Assembly: GCF_030817535.1 (NCBI RefSeq)
Contig: NZ_JAUSZL010000002.1
Span: 4,402,001 to 4,466,000, forward strand
Source: Streptomyces sp. V3I8
GTDB taxonomy: Bacteria > Actinomycetota > Actinomycetes > Streptomycetales > Streptomycetaceae
Direction of reading: 5' to 3'
DNA: 64,000 nucleotides
Shown here: in pieces, positions 42,215 through 51,062 of the stretch
Layout of the letters: each line of letters starts with the position of its first letter
Position numbering within the stretch: the stretch's first letter is position 1
Translations under genes and position numbers: made by a program
Notes under the pieces: model-generated
Databases searched by the model: none
Told to the model about the DNA's origin: nothing
What the model saw: only the letters and a program-made list of their open reading frames with translations

Positions 42215-43753
42215 TTACTGCTTACCGCACAGCGAGACCAGCTTCTGCTCTTCGTCGGAGAGGCTGGGGCCGGGTGTGGGCGTGGGTGCGGTCGTGGACT
42301 TGGACGGGTCGGGCGACGGACCGGACGGGGGCGCCGTCGGCGTCGGTGTGGCCTTGGACGCGACGGAGGTCCGTGTGGTTCCCGTGACCCCGCCGGCCTC
42401 GCCCTCGCCGGTCTTCGCGTTCTGCTCGCTCTCGGCCTTGCGGCGGTCGGCGTCCTTCTTGCACGCGGACGCCTGCGTCTCGAGCTCGTCGATCTTCGAC
42501 CGGGCGTCCTTCAGACCGCCCTCGGTGATCGTCGCCTCGATCTGCTTCTGCTGGTACGGCGGCAGGTACTTGAGTTCGATCTTCGGGTAGTCCTTCTCCA
42601 CCTTCGAGAGCGAGACCCAGGCGAGGTCCTGGCTGATGCCGCGGTACAGCGCGACGTGCTCGTCGTTGGCGCCCACGTAGTACTGCGTCTGCGTCCAGCG
42701 GTAGCCGCCGTACAGCCCGCCGCCGATGACGCCGAGCGCGAGCACGATGTAGAAGGATCTCTTCAGCCACTTCCGCCCGGAGCGCGGCTTGACGAAGTCC
42801 TCGTCGGAGTAGCCGGCGAACCCGTCGGTGGGTACGTACCCGGTGGTGTCGCCGCTGCCGGGCGGGCCGAACTCGCCGCCGCCCTGTCCGGGCACCTGGC
42901 GGCCGAGGCCGGAGGCACGGCCGGCGGGCGTCTGCATGGCGCCGTCGTCCTGCGACTGGAGCTGGTTCTCGGCGACCGCGCCCACGACGACGGGTACGTC
43001 GGAGAGCTGGCCGGCGAGGGTGTCGCCGCCGTCGATGTCGAGGACGTCGGCCACGATGACGGTGATGTTGTCGGGACCGCCGCCGCGCAGCGCCAGCTCG
43101 ATCAGCTGCTGCACGGTCTCCTGGGGGCCCTGGTAGCTGGCGAGGGTGTCTTCCATCGTCTGGTGGGAGACGACCCCGGAGAGCCCGTCGGAGCAGATCA
43201 GGTACCGGTCGCCGGCCCGCACCTCACGGATGGAGAGGTCGGGCTCGACGTGGTCGCCGCTGCCCAGCGCGCGCATGAGGAGGGACCTCTGCGGGTGGGT
43301 GGTGGCCTCTTCCTCCGTGATGCGGCCCTCGTCGACGAGGCGCTGCACCCACGTGTGGTCCTGGGTGATCTGGGTGAGCACGCCGTCGCGCAGCAGGTAG
43401 GCGCGCGAGTCGCCGACGTGCACGAGGCCGAGCCGCTGGCCCGTCCACAGGAGGGCGGTGAGGGTGGTCCCCATGCCCTCGAGCTGGGGGTCCTCCTCGA
43501 CCATCATCCTGAGCTGGTCGTTGGCGCGCTGCACGGCCGTGCCGAGGGAGGTGAGGATGTCGGAGCCGGGCACGTCGTCGTCGAGCGCCACGATGGTGGA
43601 GATCACCTCGGACGAGGCGACCTCACCGGCGGCCTGGCCGCCCATCCCGTCGGCGATCGCGAGCAGCCGTGGTCCGGCGTAACCGGAGTCCTCGTTGCCC
43701 TCTCGGATCATGCCCTTGTGCGATCCGGCGGCGAAGCGCAGTGACAGACTCAT
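42215..43753 (-). CDS. pstP: PP2C-family Ser/Thr protein phosphatase PstP
   Basis: A 512-residue phosphatase that reverses phosphorylation by PknB-type kinases. The N-terminal PP2C domain (about 1-235) holds the metal-binding motifs MIREGNEDSGY, ADGMGGQAAGEVAS, HVGDSRAYLL and GGPDNITVIVAD. A transmembrane helix (about 328-350, SFYIVLALGVIGGGLYGGY) and an extracellular region with a Thr/Pro/Ser tail follow. The ATG at 43753 (SLSLRFAAGSHKGM) has a GAGG site 5 bp upstream and matches the family; an ATG at 43798 is also open. Confidence 0.95.
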   Translation of the reverse strand: MSLSLRFAAGSHKGMIREGNEDSGYAGPRLLAIADGMGGQAAGEVASSEVISTIVALDDDVPGSDILTSLGTAVQRANDQLRMMVEEDPQLEGMGTTLTALLWTGQRLGLVHVGDSRAYLLRDGVLTQITQDHTWVQRLVDEGRITEEEATTHPQRSLLMRALGSGDHVEPDLSIREVRAGDRYLICSDGLSGVVSHQTMEDTLASYQGPQETVQQLIELALRGGGPDNITVIVADVLDIDGGDTLAGQLSDVPVVVGAVAENQLQSQDDGAMQTPAGRASGLGRQVPGQGGGEFGPPGSGDTTGYVPTDGFAGYSDEDFVKPRSGRKWLKRSFYIVLALGVIGGGLYGGYRWTQTQYYVGANDEHVALYRGISQDLAWVSLSKVEKDYPKIELKYLPPYQQKQIEATITEGGLKDARSKIDELETQASACKKDADRRKAESEQNAKTGEGEAGGVTGTTRTSVASKATPTPTAPPSGPSPDPSKSTTAPTPTPGPSLSDEEQKLVSLCGKQ

Positions 43754-43881
43754 GCGCACCTCGCCCGTCGGCTCCGGGTACATCCGCACGGTGCCCACCC
43801 TCCGGTCGGGAGCGCGCCGGGATCCGCCGTGGGGACCGCCGCTGCTCGCTCGCTCCGCTCGCGCTCATTCATGACGTAGCA

Positions 43882-44403
43882 CTACTTCCGCAGCTCGATG
43901 ACGGTCTTGCCGATGCGGATCGGCGAGCCCAGCGGAACCGGCGTGGGAGTCGTCAGTCGGGTCCGGTCGAGATAGGTGCCGTTGGTGGACCCGAGATCCT
44001 CGACGATCCACTGGCCGTCCCGGTCCGGGTAGATCCTGGCATGTCTGCTGGATGCGTAGTCGTCGTCCAGCACGATGGTGCTGTCGTGTGCGCGCCCCAG
44101 CGTGATGGTCTGCCCCTGGAGGGCAACGGTCGTGCCCGTGAGGATGCCCTCGGAGACGACCAGTTTGGTGGGAGCGCCGCGGCGCTGGCGGCTGCCGCCA
44201 CCGGCCGCCGCCTGCTGGCGCTGCGGTGGTGGCGCGGTCTGGCGCGCGGCCTGCTGCGGCCGCTGGGCTTCCCGTCGCGACCCGCGCTGTGTGACACGCG
44301 TTCCGAACAGGTCGCTGCGGATGACCTGCACGGCCACGATCACGAACAGCCACAGTACGGCCAGGAAACCCAGCCGCATGACCGTGAGGGTCAGCTCTGA
44401 CAT
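43882..44403 (-). CDS. fhaB: FHA-domain protein FhaB
   Basis: A 173-residue protein: one N-terminal transmembrane helix (about 9-27, MRLGFLAVLWLFVIVAVQVI), a basic Gln/Arg-rich linker and a C-terminal FHA domain (about 80-170). The phosphothreonine-binding residues lie in TLGRAHDSTIVLDDDYASSRHARI and LGSTNGTYLD. FhaB binds phosphorylated targets of PknB and links them to division proteins in mycobacteria; the same is inferred here. Confidence 0.94.
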   Translation of the reverse strand: MSELTLTVMRLGFLAVLWLFVIVAVQVIRSDLFGTRVTQRGSRREAQRPQQAARQTAPPPQRQQAAAGGGSRQRRGAPTKLVVSEGILTGTTVALQGQTITLGRAHDSTIVLDDDYASSRHARIYPDRDGQWIVEDLGSTNGTYLDRTRLTTPTPVPLGSPIRIGKTVIELRK

Positions 44404-44413
44404 TGCCCCCGCT

Positions 44414-45277
44414 TCACCCTTCGGCTTGCCGGTAAATGATGGTGGTGCTGCCCACGACGATCCGCGAGCCGTCGCGGAGCGTAGCGCGGGTGGTGTGCTG
44501 TCCGTCCACCACGATGCCGTTGGTGGACCCGAGATCCTGGATCGTAGAGGGCGTTCCGGTCCGGATCTCGCAGTGCCGGCGTGAGACGCCGGGGTCGTCG
44601 ATCCGCACGTCGGCTTCGGTGCTGCGGCCCAGCACGAGCGTCGGGCGGGAGATCTGATGGCGGGTGCCGTTGACTTCGATCCAGTGCCGTGTGCGTCCGC
44701 CCGGCTGCGGGGCCGCGGCGGGCCGCTGGCCCGCTGGTGCGGCGCCCGGACGCCCGCCGGGCGGCGGTGCGGCAGGCATGGGGGGAGCGGCCGCGGGCGG
44801 GTAGCCGTAGCCGCCGGCCTGGCCGCGGGCGGCCGCCGGGGGCGGGCCCGCGGGGGCGCGCTCGGAGGTGACGGCCTGCTGGTTGGCGGCCTGCTGGTTC
44901 GCGGAGGAGGCGAGCGTGCGACTGCGCACCCGGTACAGGCCGGTGTCGAGGTCGTCCGCCTTCTCCAGGTGGACCTTGATGGTGCCCATAAAGGTGTAGC
45001 GCTGCTGCTTGGCGTAGTCGCGCACCATGCCGGCCAGCTCGTCGCCGAGCTGGCCCGAGTAGGGGCTGAGCCGCTCGAAGTCCGGCGTGCTCAGCTCCAC
45101 GATGAAGTCGTTGGGGACGACGGTCCGGTCGCGGTTCCAGATGGTGGCGTTGTTGTCGCACTCGCGCTGGAGTGCTCCCGCGATCTCCACGGGCTGGACC
45201 TCTGACTTGAACACCTTGGCGAAGGTGCCGTTGACCAGACCTTCGAGACGTTGCTCGAACTTCTTCAGGACTCCCAT
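44414..45277 (-). CDS. fhaA: FHA-domain protein FhaA (DUF3662 plus FHA)
   Basis: A 287-residue cytoplasmic protein. The N-terminal DUF3662 domain (about 1-120) begins GVLKKFEQRLEGLVNGTFAKVFKSEVQPVEIAGAL. A Gly/Ala/Pro-rich linker leads to a C-terminal FHA domain (about 190-285) with LVLGRSTEADVRIDDPGVSRRHCEI and DLGSTNGIVVDG. A strong GGAGGAGGT site lies before the ATG. It is the first gene of the fhaA-fhaB-pstP-rodA-pbpA operon. Confidence 0.94.
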   Translation of the reverse strand: MGVLKKFEQRLEGLVNGTFAKVFKSEVQPVEIAGALQRECDNNATIWNRDRTVVPNDFIVELSTPDFERLSPYSGQLGDELAGMVRDYAKQQRYTFMGTIKVHLEKADDLDTGLYRVRSRTLASSANQQAANQQAVTSERAPAGPPPAAARGQAGGYGYPPAAAPPMPAAPPPGGRPGAAPAGQRPAAAPQPGGRTRHWIEVNGTRHQISRPTLVLGRSTEADVRIDDPGVSRRHCEIRTGTPSTIQDLGSTNGIVVDGQHTTRATLRDGSRIVVGSTTIIYRQAEG

Positions 45278-45790
45278 GGGGCACCTCCTCCTTCGTCGTT
45301 GCCCTGGTACTGCTCACTGATCGTATCCACGCGCCGGGAAATCGGCTGGTTCCCCCTGTCGGCCCGGTCGACAGATGTCGACGCGCACTGAAGTCCCCTC
45401 CCGGAGTTCCCGCCGAAGTCCCTCTTCGAACGCCCCCGGCGCACTCCGTATGGGGAGGATCGTAGAGGCGGCCCCACCACAGTGTCCCGCACCCGGCAGT
45501 GGACCCAGGCCCCCTCGTGGGGAGATGGCCCGGACCGGTACGAGGTTGATACGTGAACCGGTTCGGCTCGGTACGGGGAAAGGCGGGAACAGCCGGGAAC
45601 GGTGAGGCCGGGGGCGTCACGGGAGTCGGCCCCGCCGGTGGCGGCGGGGCGCCGCGGGGGCCGGTGGCCCGGCCGCGGCCCTCCCGCCGGCCCCCGGAAA
45701 CGGATGTGAATCCACCCCGGCCACCGTGCTAATCTTCTGCATGTCGGAAGGCGCTCACCCACCAGGTGGGACACGGAAGACACACCCAAT
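45278..45790. promoter_or_regulatory. fhaA upstream region
   Basis: About 510 bp without a recognised gene between divergent fhaA and tRNA-Leu. It should hold the promoter of the fhaA operon; I do not see a confident hexamer pair. The tRNA side is CGTGCTAATCTTCTGC near 45726-45741, where TAATCT could be a -10. Confidence 0.4.
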
Positions 45791-45877
45791 GCGCGGGTGG
45801 CGGAATAGGCAGACGCGCTGGATTCAGGTTCCAGTGCCCGAAAGGGCGTGGGGGTTCAACTCCCCCCTCGCGCACCA
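45791..45877 (+). tRNA. tRNA-Leu (CAG anticodon)
   Basis: 87 nt with encoded CCA. Acceptor GCGCGGG pairs with CTCGCGC, the long variable arm is TGCCCGAAAGGGCG, and the T-arm GGGGGTTCAACTCCCCC. Anticodon stem CTGGA/TCCAG encloses loop TTCAGGT, so the anticodon is CAG. Confidence 0.96.
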
Positions 45878-46335
45878 TGAAGAACCGATGAAGCGGGTCT
45901 TCGCCGGAGACGAAAGTCCTGGCGGGGCCCGCTTCTCGTATGTCCACCTGCATGTCCCCCGGATGTCCACCCGCATCTCGGTCCGAACCGATGACGGTCG
46001 GAGTCGGCAGAGGTGCGAACCGGCAGCGGTGCGACCTGGTGACGGCTCGACCTGGTGACGCTCCGGGCGGTGACACGACAGGGTCCCGGCGGTGAGCTAT
46101 CTCACTGTTAAGGCCCTGTCTCCGCGCCGTGGATCACCGCTTCCGGGCGGCGCCAGACTGCGCCGGACCTTGTCTGATCCGGACCAACCGCCCTCCGCGC
46201 GCGGCGAGTTGTCCGCGAATTCCACCGCTATTGTCCTTGATCGGTAACGGACGCGTCCCAGGGGGACCACCTCGTTCCGCCAGATGGTTCTCTGGGATCG
46301 AGCGGGTGAGGAACTGCGTGAAAACGGGGGCGGAC
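45878..46335. other. Intergenic region before the deacetylase gene
   Basis: About 460 bp. A short direct repeat CCTGGTGACG(G/C)TC at about 46027-46065 is visible. No gene or clear promoter recognised; ORFs in this stretch are compositional. Confidence 0.4.
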
Positions 46336-47091
46336 ATGGCACGGCACGGCAACGGGCAGGGCTGGTACGGCAAGGCGATCGGGGCGGCGCTCGGAGTGGC
46401 GGTGCTCGCCGCCGGCGCCTCCATGTGGACCGCGCAGGCCGGTACCGTGAGCGAACCGTCACCGAAGGTGACCGCGTCGGTCAAGCCGGTCGCGGTGACC
46501 ATCGCGCACTCCTCGGACAAGGGGGCCCGCGGCCTCAACATCACCATCGACGACGGCCCCGACCCCGTCTACACCCCGCAGATGCTCGACGTGCTGCGGG
46601 AACACGGGGTGAAGGCCACGTTCTGCATGGTGGGAACGCAGGCGCAGGCCCACCCGGACCTGGTGAAGAAGGTGGTCGCGGCCGGGCACCGGCTGTGCGA
46701 CCACTCGGTGTCGCACGACACCTCCATGGACAAGAAGTCCCAGGAGTACCAGTCGCAGCAGATACTCAAGGCCGAACGCATGATCACCGAGGCCTCCGGG
46801 GGCGTACGGCCGATGTACTACCGGGCTCCCGGCGGCGCGTTCACCCCCTACAGCCGCAAACTGGCCGCCTCCCGCGGCATGCGCCCGCTGGGCTGGAACG
46901 TGGACACCAAGGACTTCGAGGGGCCGAGCGCGGACACCATCGTCGCCACCGTCGAGCGGGAACTGCCCAACGGGCCGACGCTCCTCTTCCACGACGCGGG
47001 CGGCGACCGCACCCAGACCGTCGAGGCCCTGCGCCGGCTCCTCCCCCAGCTCGAGGAGCAGGGCTACAGCTTCGGCTTCCCGGTGCGCTGA
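46336..47091 (+). CDS. Secreted polysaccharide deacetylase (NodB-type, carbohydrate esterase 4)
   Basis: A 251-residue protein with an N-terminal signal or anchor helix (about 11-35, AIGAALGVAVLAAGASMWTAQAG) and a NodB domain. Motif 1 is NITIDDGPDP (catalytic Asp pair), motif 2 the metal-binding HSVSHD, motif 3 RAPGGAFTPY, motif 4 GWNVDTKDF, motif 5 LLFHDAGGDR. It probably removes acetyl groups from peptidoglycan, chitin or another cell-wall glycan. GTG at 46318 is an alternative start. Confidence 0.9.
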   Translation: MARHGNGQGWYGKAIGAALGVAVLAAGASMWTAQAGTVSEPSPKVTASVKPVAVTIAHSSDKGARGLNITIDDGPDPVYTPQMLDVLREHGVKATFCMVGTQAQAHPDLVKKVVAAGHRLCDHSVSHDTSMDKKSQEYQSQQILKAERMITEASGGVRPMYYRAPGGAFTPYSRKLAASRGMRPLGWNVDTKDFEGPSADTIVATVERELPNGPTLLFHDAGGDRTQTVEALRRLLPQLEEQGYSFGFPVR

Positions 47092-47171
47092 TCCGCCTGG
47101 TCCGGCCGTGAGGTATCTCACGGCCGGACGGCGCCGGATGCCGGTCCGGACCGCATGGCGGGAGTGGCTCT

Positions 47172-47921
47172 GTGAAGGTGATCCTCTTCGGGGTGACCGG
47201 GGTGACCGGGGTGGCCGGGGTGGCCGGGGTGGCCGGGGTGACCGGGGTGGCCGGGGTGACCGGGGTGGCCGGGCGCGGAGTCCTGCGCGAGTGCCTGCGG
47301 GACGCGGCGGTCGGGGCGTGCTCGTCGTCGGCCGTACGCCGGTGGGGGTCACGCACCCGAAACCGCGCGAGGTCCTGCGCGCCGACCTCACGGACCTCGG
47401 CGGGCTCGAGGGCGAGTTCTCCGGGTACGACGCCTGCTTCTTCTGCCCCGGCGTCCCGTCGGCGGGCATGAAGGAGACCGCGTACCGCGAGGTGACGTAC
47501 GGCCCCACGCTCGCGGTCGCGCGCTCCCTGGCCGCCGCGAGTCCGGGACCGACCTTCTGTCTGTTACGTGTCCGGGCAGGGGACCGATCAGCACCGCGCG
47601 CGGGCGGGTGATGGCGGGCGGGTGATGTGGGCGCGGGTCAAGGGGGAGACGGGGAACGCGCTGCCGGCACTGGAGGGCGTGGACGCGTACCTGTTCCGGC
47701 CGGGGCTCGTCCGGCCGCTGCACGGGATCAGGTCCAGGACGCGGTCGTACCGTGTGGTCCACGCGGTGACCGGCCGCCTGCTGCCGGTCCTGCGGAAGCC
47801 GGCGCCCCGGTCGCTCACCACGACGGAACAGGCCGGCCTGGCGATGGTCGCGGTGGCCCGTGGCGGGCCCGGGGAGCGGGTGCTGGGGACCGCGGAGATC
47901 AACAGGCTCGCGGGGGCGTGA
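47172..47921 (+). pseudogene. Decayed NAD(P)-binding epimerase-like gene, two frameshifts
   Basis: The pieces of one Rossmann-fold protein are spread over two frames. Frame 1 gives VILFGVTG ... RGVLRECLRDAAV to about 47318. The +2-shifted frame gives VLVVGRTPVGVTHPKPREVLRADLTDLGGLEGEFSGYDACFFCPGV ... ARSLAAASPGPTF to about 47560. The first frame resumes with SGQGTDQ ... MWARVKGETGNALPALEGVDAYLFRPGLVRPLHG and ends at 47921. The first frame has a stop at 47471. A V-T-G/V-A-G repeat replaces the GxxGxxG loop, and a duplication adds residues before MWARVKGE. The intact family is about 220 residues. Confidence 0.85.
47195..47273 (+). repeat. Tandem 9-bp repeat in the epimerase pseudogene
   Basis: About nine tandem copies of GTGRCCGGG (GTGACCGGG or GTGGCCGGG), encoding Val-Thr-Gly or Val-Ala-Gly. 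It sits where the dinucleotide-binding loop should be, so it is an expansion of a short GC-rich coding motif. Confidence 0.9.
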
Positions 47922-48084
47922 GGGGCGCTTCTGCCGCGCTCCGAGGCGCGGGACGGGGCGCGGTGGGGCGCGCCGGTGGGGCGAGGTGGTGGGCCGGTGG
48001 GTCCGGCCGAGGTGGTGGGCCGGGGGCGGGACAGGTGCCCCGGCCGTGGTGGCCGGCCGGGGCGCGGGGCCGTGGTGGCCTGTG

Positions 48085-48744
48085 TCAGGCGGCCTTCGAC
48101 GTGAACTGCTCCGCGAGGGTCCGGCCCTTGGCGGCCGCGTCCTCCAGGGCCTTGGCGCGGGACGCCTCGGCGAGCGGGACCAGCTCCGCCATCGCCGGGA
48201 CCTGCGAGGCCATCGTGAGCTCCGGGACGATGAACTCGACGTCCAGGCCGAGCATGTCCTTGAGGACGGCCTCCAGGTAGTTCCGCACGTACTCGTAGCC
48301 CTCACGGGGCGTGCCCGGCCCGTAGGCGCCGCCGCGGCTGGCCACGATGGTGACCGGGGTGCCCTTGGCGGTCGGGGTCTCACCGGCCGTGCGGCCGACG
48401 ACGATCACGTTGTCCAGCCACGCCTTGAGGGTCGAGGGGATCGAGAAGTTGTACATGGGCGCGCCGATCAGCACGGCGTCCGCCCCCTCCAGCTCCTCGA
48501 TGAACTCCAGGCGCCGGGCGAAGGCCGCGGCCTGCTCCGGGGTGTGCTCCGAGGGGTCGGTGAAGGCGGCGGTGTGACCGTCGGCCGAGATGTGCGGGAC
48601 CGGGTTCGCGTAGAGGTCGCGGTAGACCACCGTGCCCTCCGGGTGCTCCTCCTCCCAGGCCTTGCGGAAGGCGTCCGTGACGGCGCGGGACGCCGAGGCG
48701 GAACCGGGGAGGACGGACGAGTCGATGTGCAACAGGGTGGCCAT
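48085..48744 (-). CDS. FMN-dependent NADH-azoreductase/NAD(P)H quinone reductase (AzoR family)
   Basis: A 219-residue flavodoxin-fold enzyme. FMN-binding features include HIDSSVLPGSASASRAVT near the N-terminus, APMYNFSIPSTLKAWLDNV (the typical loop binding the isoalloxazine), and ASRGGAYGPGTPREGYEYVRNYLE. It reduces quinones or azo compounds with NADH. It is divergent from the HxlR gene with 113 bp between them, the classic regulator/target pair for quinone or aldehyde stress. Confidence 0.92.
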   Translation of the reverse strand: MATLLHIDSSVLPGSASASRAVTDAFRKAWEEEHPEGTVVYRDLYANPVPHISADGHTAAFTDPSEHTPEQAAAFARRLEFIEELEGADAVLIGAPMYNFSIPSTLKAWLDNVIVVGRTAGETPTAKGTPVTIVASRGGAYGPGTPREGYEYVRNYLEAVLKDMLGLDVEFIVPELTMASQVPAMAELVPLAEASRAKALEDAAAKGRTLAEQFTSKAA

Positions 48745-48857
48745 GGGATCTCCGGATGAGTGTGCTCGAAAAGGGCTTCGCTTTAGTACGTCACTATCAA
48801 TAACACAGGAGCTTACTTTTTTTCATCCCCAAGTCGGGAAGACAGTACTCTGAGGGC
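48745..48857. promoter_or_regulatory. azoR/hxlR divergent promoter and operator region
   Basis: 113-bp, AT-richer than its surroundings. TAGT-ACGTC-ACTA forms an inverted repeat (48784-48796), and the half-site AGTAC recurs at 48844-48848 close to the regulator start. These are candidate HxlR binding sites. Confidence 0.55.
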
Positions 48858-49229
48858 ATGGCGCTGCAGGAAAACCACGACGCTGCGTCGTGCCGACGGG
48901 TCGACGACGGCATCACCCGCGTCTTCCAGGTGCTCGGTAAACGCTGGACGGGCCCGATCGTGGCGGTGCTCCTGCCCGCCCCCGTGCACTTCGCCGACCT
49001 GCGCCGGGCCATCCCCGGCATCAGCGAGCGCATGCTCTCCGACCGGCTGACCGAACTGGCGGGCGTCGGAGTGGTGGTGCGCGAGGTCGACGAGGGCCCG
49101 CCGCTGCGCGTCTCCTACCGCCTCACGGAGGCCGGCTCCGCGCTGGAGCCCGCGCTCACCGAACTGGGCGCGTGGGCGGAGAAGTACCTGACGGAGGAAG
49201 GCCGTTGCCCGGAGCGGTTCCGGAAGTAG
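48858..49229 (+). CDS. HxlR-family winged-helix regulator
   Basis: A 123-residue transcription factor. The family pattern is clear: a Cys in SCRRVDDGITRVFQVLGKRW (possible thiol sensor), the winged helix FADLRRAIPGISERMLSDRLTEL, the wing RVSYRLTEAGSAL, and a C-terminal helix. HxlR proteins respond to electrophiles or quinones. It probably regulates the divergent azoreductase gene. It is followed by a tandem repeat instead of a clear terminator. Confidence 0.9.
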   Translation: MALQENHDAASCRRVDDGITRVFQVLGKRWTGPIVAVLLPAPVHFADLRRAIPGISERMLSDRLTELAGVGVVVREVDEGPPLRVSYRLTEAGSALEPALTELGAWAEKYLTEEGRCPERFRK

Positions 49230-49328
49230 CGGTCGAGGGCCCGGGGGCAGCGGCGAGGGCCCGGGGGCAGCGGCGGTGGCCCGGGGGTAGCGGCGGTGGA
49301 CCGGGGGTAGCGGCGGTGGACCGGGGGC
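49228..49328 (+). repeat. Five tandem copies of a 20-bp unit
   Basis: Unit AGCGGCGGTGGMCCGGGGGY, starting at the hxlR stop. Copy 1 (49228-49248) is 21 bp; copies 2-5 are 20 bp each and gradually diverge. It lies in a non-coding stretch. Confidence 0.9.
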
Positions 49329-49357
49329 TGTGCCGGGGGCGTCCGCCCGGACTGAGC

Positions 49358-49389
49358 TGTGGGTTTCCACAACCGGGGAGTTGTCCACA
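49358..49389. promoter_or_regulatory. DnaA box with adjacent palindrome
   Basis: A perfect TTGTCCACA at 49381-49389 follows the palindrome TGTGGGTTTCCACA at 49358-49371, which contains two imperfect DnaA-box halves. It is about 90 bp upstream of the DUF2252 start. Confidence 0.45.
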
Positions 49390-49480
49390 GGGGCGCACGC
49401 GGATCGGCGGCCGGGGGTACGGTCGTCACGCATTGATGTTCGTGCGTGACGGTGTTCGTGTGCGGGGGAGGCGGTTCGGG

Positions 49481-50896
49481 GTGAGTGGTACCGGTGGTGC
49501 GGTGGCCGAGGCGATGAGGATCCCGGCGGTGCGCGGGTTCGCGGGCCGGCCGGCGGAGGGCTCGCCGAAGAAGGAGGGCAAGGCGCTGCGGGAACGCGTT
49601 CCGCGCAGCGCGCACGCGTCGCTCGACCCGGACGGCGACCGCCCGGACGCGGTGACGGCCGTCGAGAAGTCCGGTCTCGGCCGCATCCCCGAGCTGACCC
49701 CCATACGGGTCGGCAGGATGGCGGCCACCCCGTTCGCCTTCCTGCGCGGCTCGGCCGGCCTCATGGCGCACGACCTGGCGCGTACGCCCGTGACGGGCAT
49801 CGGCGCCCAGATCTGCGGCGACGCGCACGCGGGCAACTTCGGCCTGTACGGGGACGCGCGCGGCGGCCTCGTCATCGACCTGAACGACTTCGACGAGACG
49901 GTGCACGGACCGTGGGAGTGGGACCTCAAGCGCCTGGCGACCTCGCTGGTGCTGGCCGCCCGCGAGGCGGGAGCCGACGAGGACACCTGCCTGGAGGCCG
50001 CCCGGTTCACGGCCGGTTCCTACCGGCGCACGATGCGGCTGCTCGCCAAGCTGTCGGCGCTGGACGCGTGGAACGCCATCGCGGACGAGGAGCTGGTCTC
50101 GCACGCCGACGCCCGTGACCTGCTCGGCACGCTGGAGCGGGTCTCGGAGAAGGCGCGGGCCAACACCAGCGGGCGATTCGCGGCGAAGTCGACACAGAGC
50201 GTCGAGGGCGGCGGACGCCACTTCGTCGACGCCCCGCCCGTGCTGCGCCGCGTCCCGGACGGCGAGGCGACCGCGGTCGCGCTGGCGCTGGAGGAGTACC
50301 TGGGCACGCTCTCCGCGGACCGCCTCCCGCTCCTCGCCCGGTACGCGGTGCACGACGTCGCCTTCCGTGTGGTCGGCACCGGCAGCGTGGGCACGCGCTC
50401 GTACGTGGTGCTGCTGCTGGACCACCGCGAGGAACCGCTCGTCCTCCAGGTGAAGGAGGCTCGCGCGTCCGTCCTGGTGCCGTATCTGGAGGCGGCCGGT
50501 TTCCCGGTGCCGGAGGTCGGGCACGAGGGCCGCCGGGTCGTCCTCGGCCAGAAGCGCATGCAGGTCGTCAGCGACAACCTGCTCGGCTGGACCACGGTCG
50601 AGGGCCGGCCCTTCCAGGTGCGCCAGTTCCGCAACCGCAAGGGCAGCGTGGATCCCGCGGCGCTGGCCGCGGACCAGATGGACGACTACGCCCGCATGAC
50701 GGGGGCGCTGCTGGCACGGGCGCACGCCCACAGCGCCGACCCCCGGCTGCTCGCGGGGTACTGCGGCAAGAACGATGAGCTGGACGAGGCGATAGGCACG
50801 TTCGCGGTGGCGTACGCGGACCGTACCGAGGCCGACCACGCGGACCTGGTGACGGCGGTGCGCTCGGGACGGATCGCCGGCGAGCTGGGGGTCTGA
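49481..50896 (+). CDS. DUF2252 family protein
   Basis: A 471-residue protein of a widespread uncharacterised family with a kinase-like fold. Conserved blocks are RMAATPFAFLRGSAGLMAHDL, CGDAHAGNFGLYGD (kinase-like catalytic loop), DLNDFDETVHGPWEWDLKRLATS and the C-terminal ARMTGALLARAHAHSAD. The substrate is unknown. The GTG at 49481 with a GGGGAGG site is preferred; an ATG at 49436 is in frame but has no site. Confidence 0.85.
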   Translation: MSGTGGAVAEAMRIPAVRGFAGRPAEGSPKKEGKALRERVPRSAHASLDPDGDRPDAVTAVEKSGLGRIPELTPIRVGRMAATPFAFLRGSAGLMAHDLARTPVTGIGAQICGDAHAGNFGLYGDARGGLVIDLNDFDETVHGPWEWDLKRLATSLVLAAREAGADEDTCLEAARFTAGSYRRTMRLLAKLSALDAWNAIADEELVSHADARDLLGTLERVSEKARANTSGRFAAKSTQSVEGGGRHFVDAPPVLRRVPDGEATAVALALEEYLGTLSADRLPLLARYAVHDVAFRVVGTGSVGTRSYVVLLLDHREEPLVLQVKEARASVLVPYLEAAGFPVPEVGHEGRRVVLGQKRMQVVSDNLLGWTTVEGRPFQVRQFRNRKGSVDPAALAADQMDDYARMTGALLARAHAHSADPRLLAGYCGKNDELDEAIGTFAVAYADRTEADHADLVTAVRSGRIAGELGV

Positions 50897-51062
50897 CCGG
50901 GCCAGCCGGGCTGACCAGTCTGGCTGGCCCGGCCGGTCCGGCTGGTCTGAGACCGGTCCGGCCGGCCGGGCGGGCACCCGGCGGGGCGGCCGAGCCCGGT
51001 GTGCGGGCCGTTGTTCCGGGCGGGTTCGGGTGGCGGCCGTAGCCGTGGCCTAGGCTGGGCGG

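Noticed and set aside
42128..43744. 538-codon frame antisense to pstP
   Set aside because: Shadow of the PP2C phosphatase gene, no domain resemblance.
47195..47273. CRISPR-like array
   Set aside because: Contiguous 9-bp repeats without spacers, part of a degraded coding region.
47388..48383. 331-codon minus-strand frame across the azoR 3' end and the pseudogene
   Set aside because: Overlaps azoR in another frame and has Pro/Arg/Ser composition typical of shadows.
49115..50977. 620-codon frame antisense to the DUF2252 gene
   Set aside because: Compositional; runs through the 20-bp repeat and non-coding DNA.
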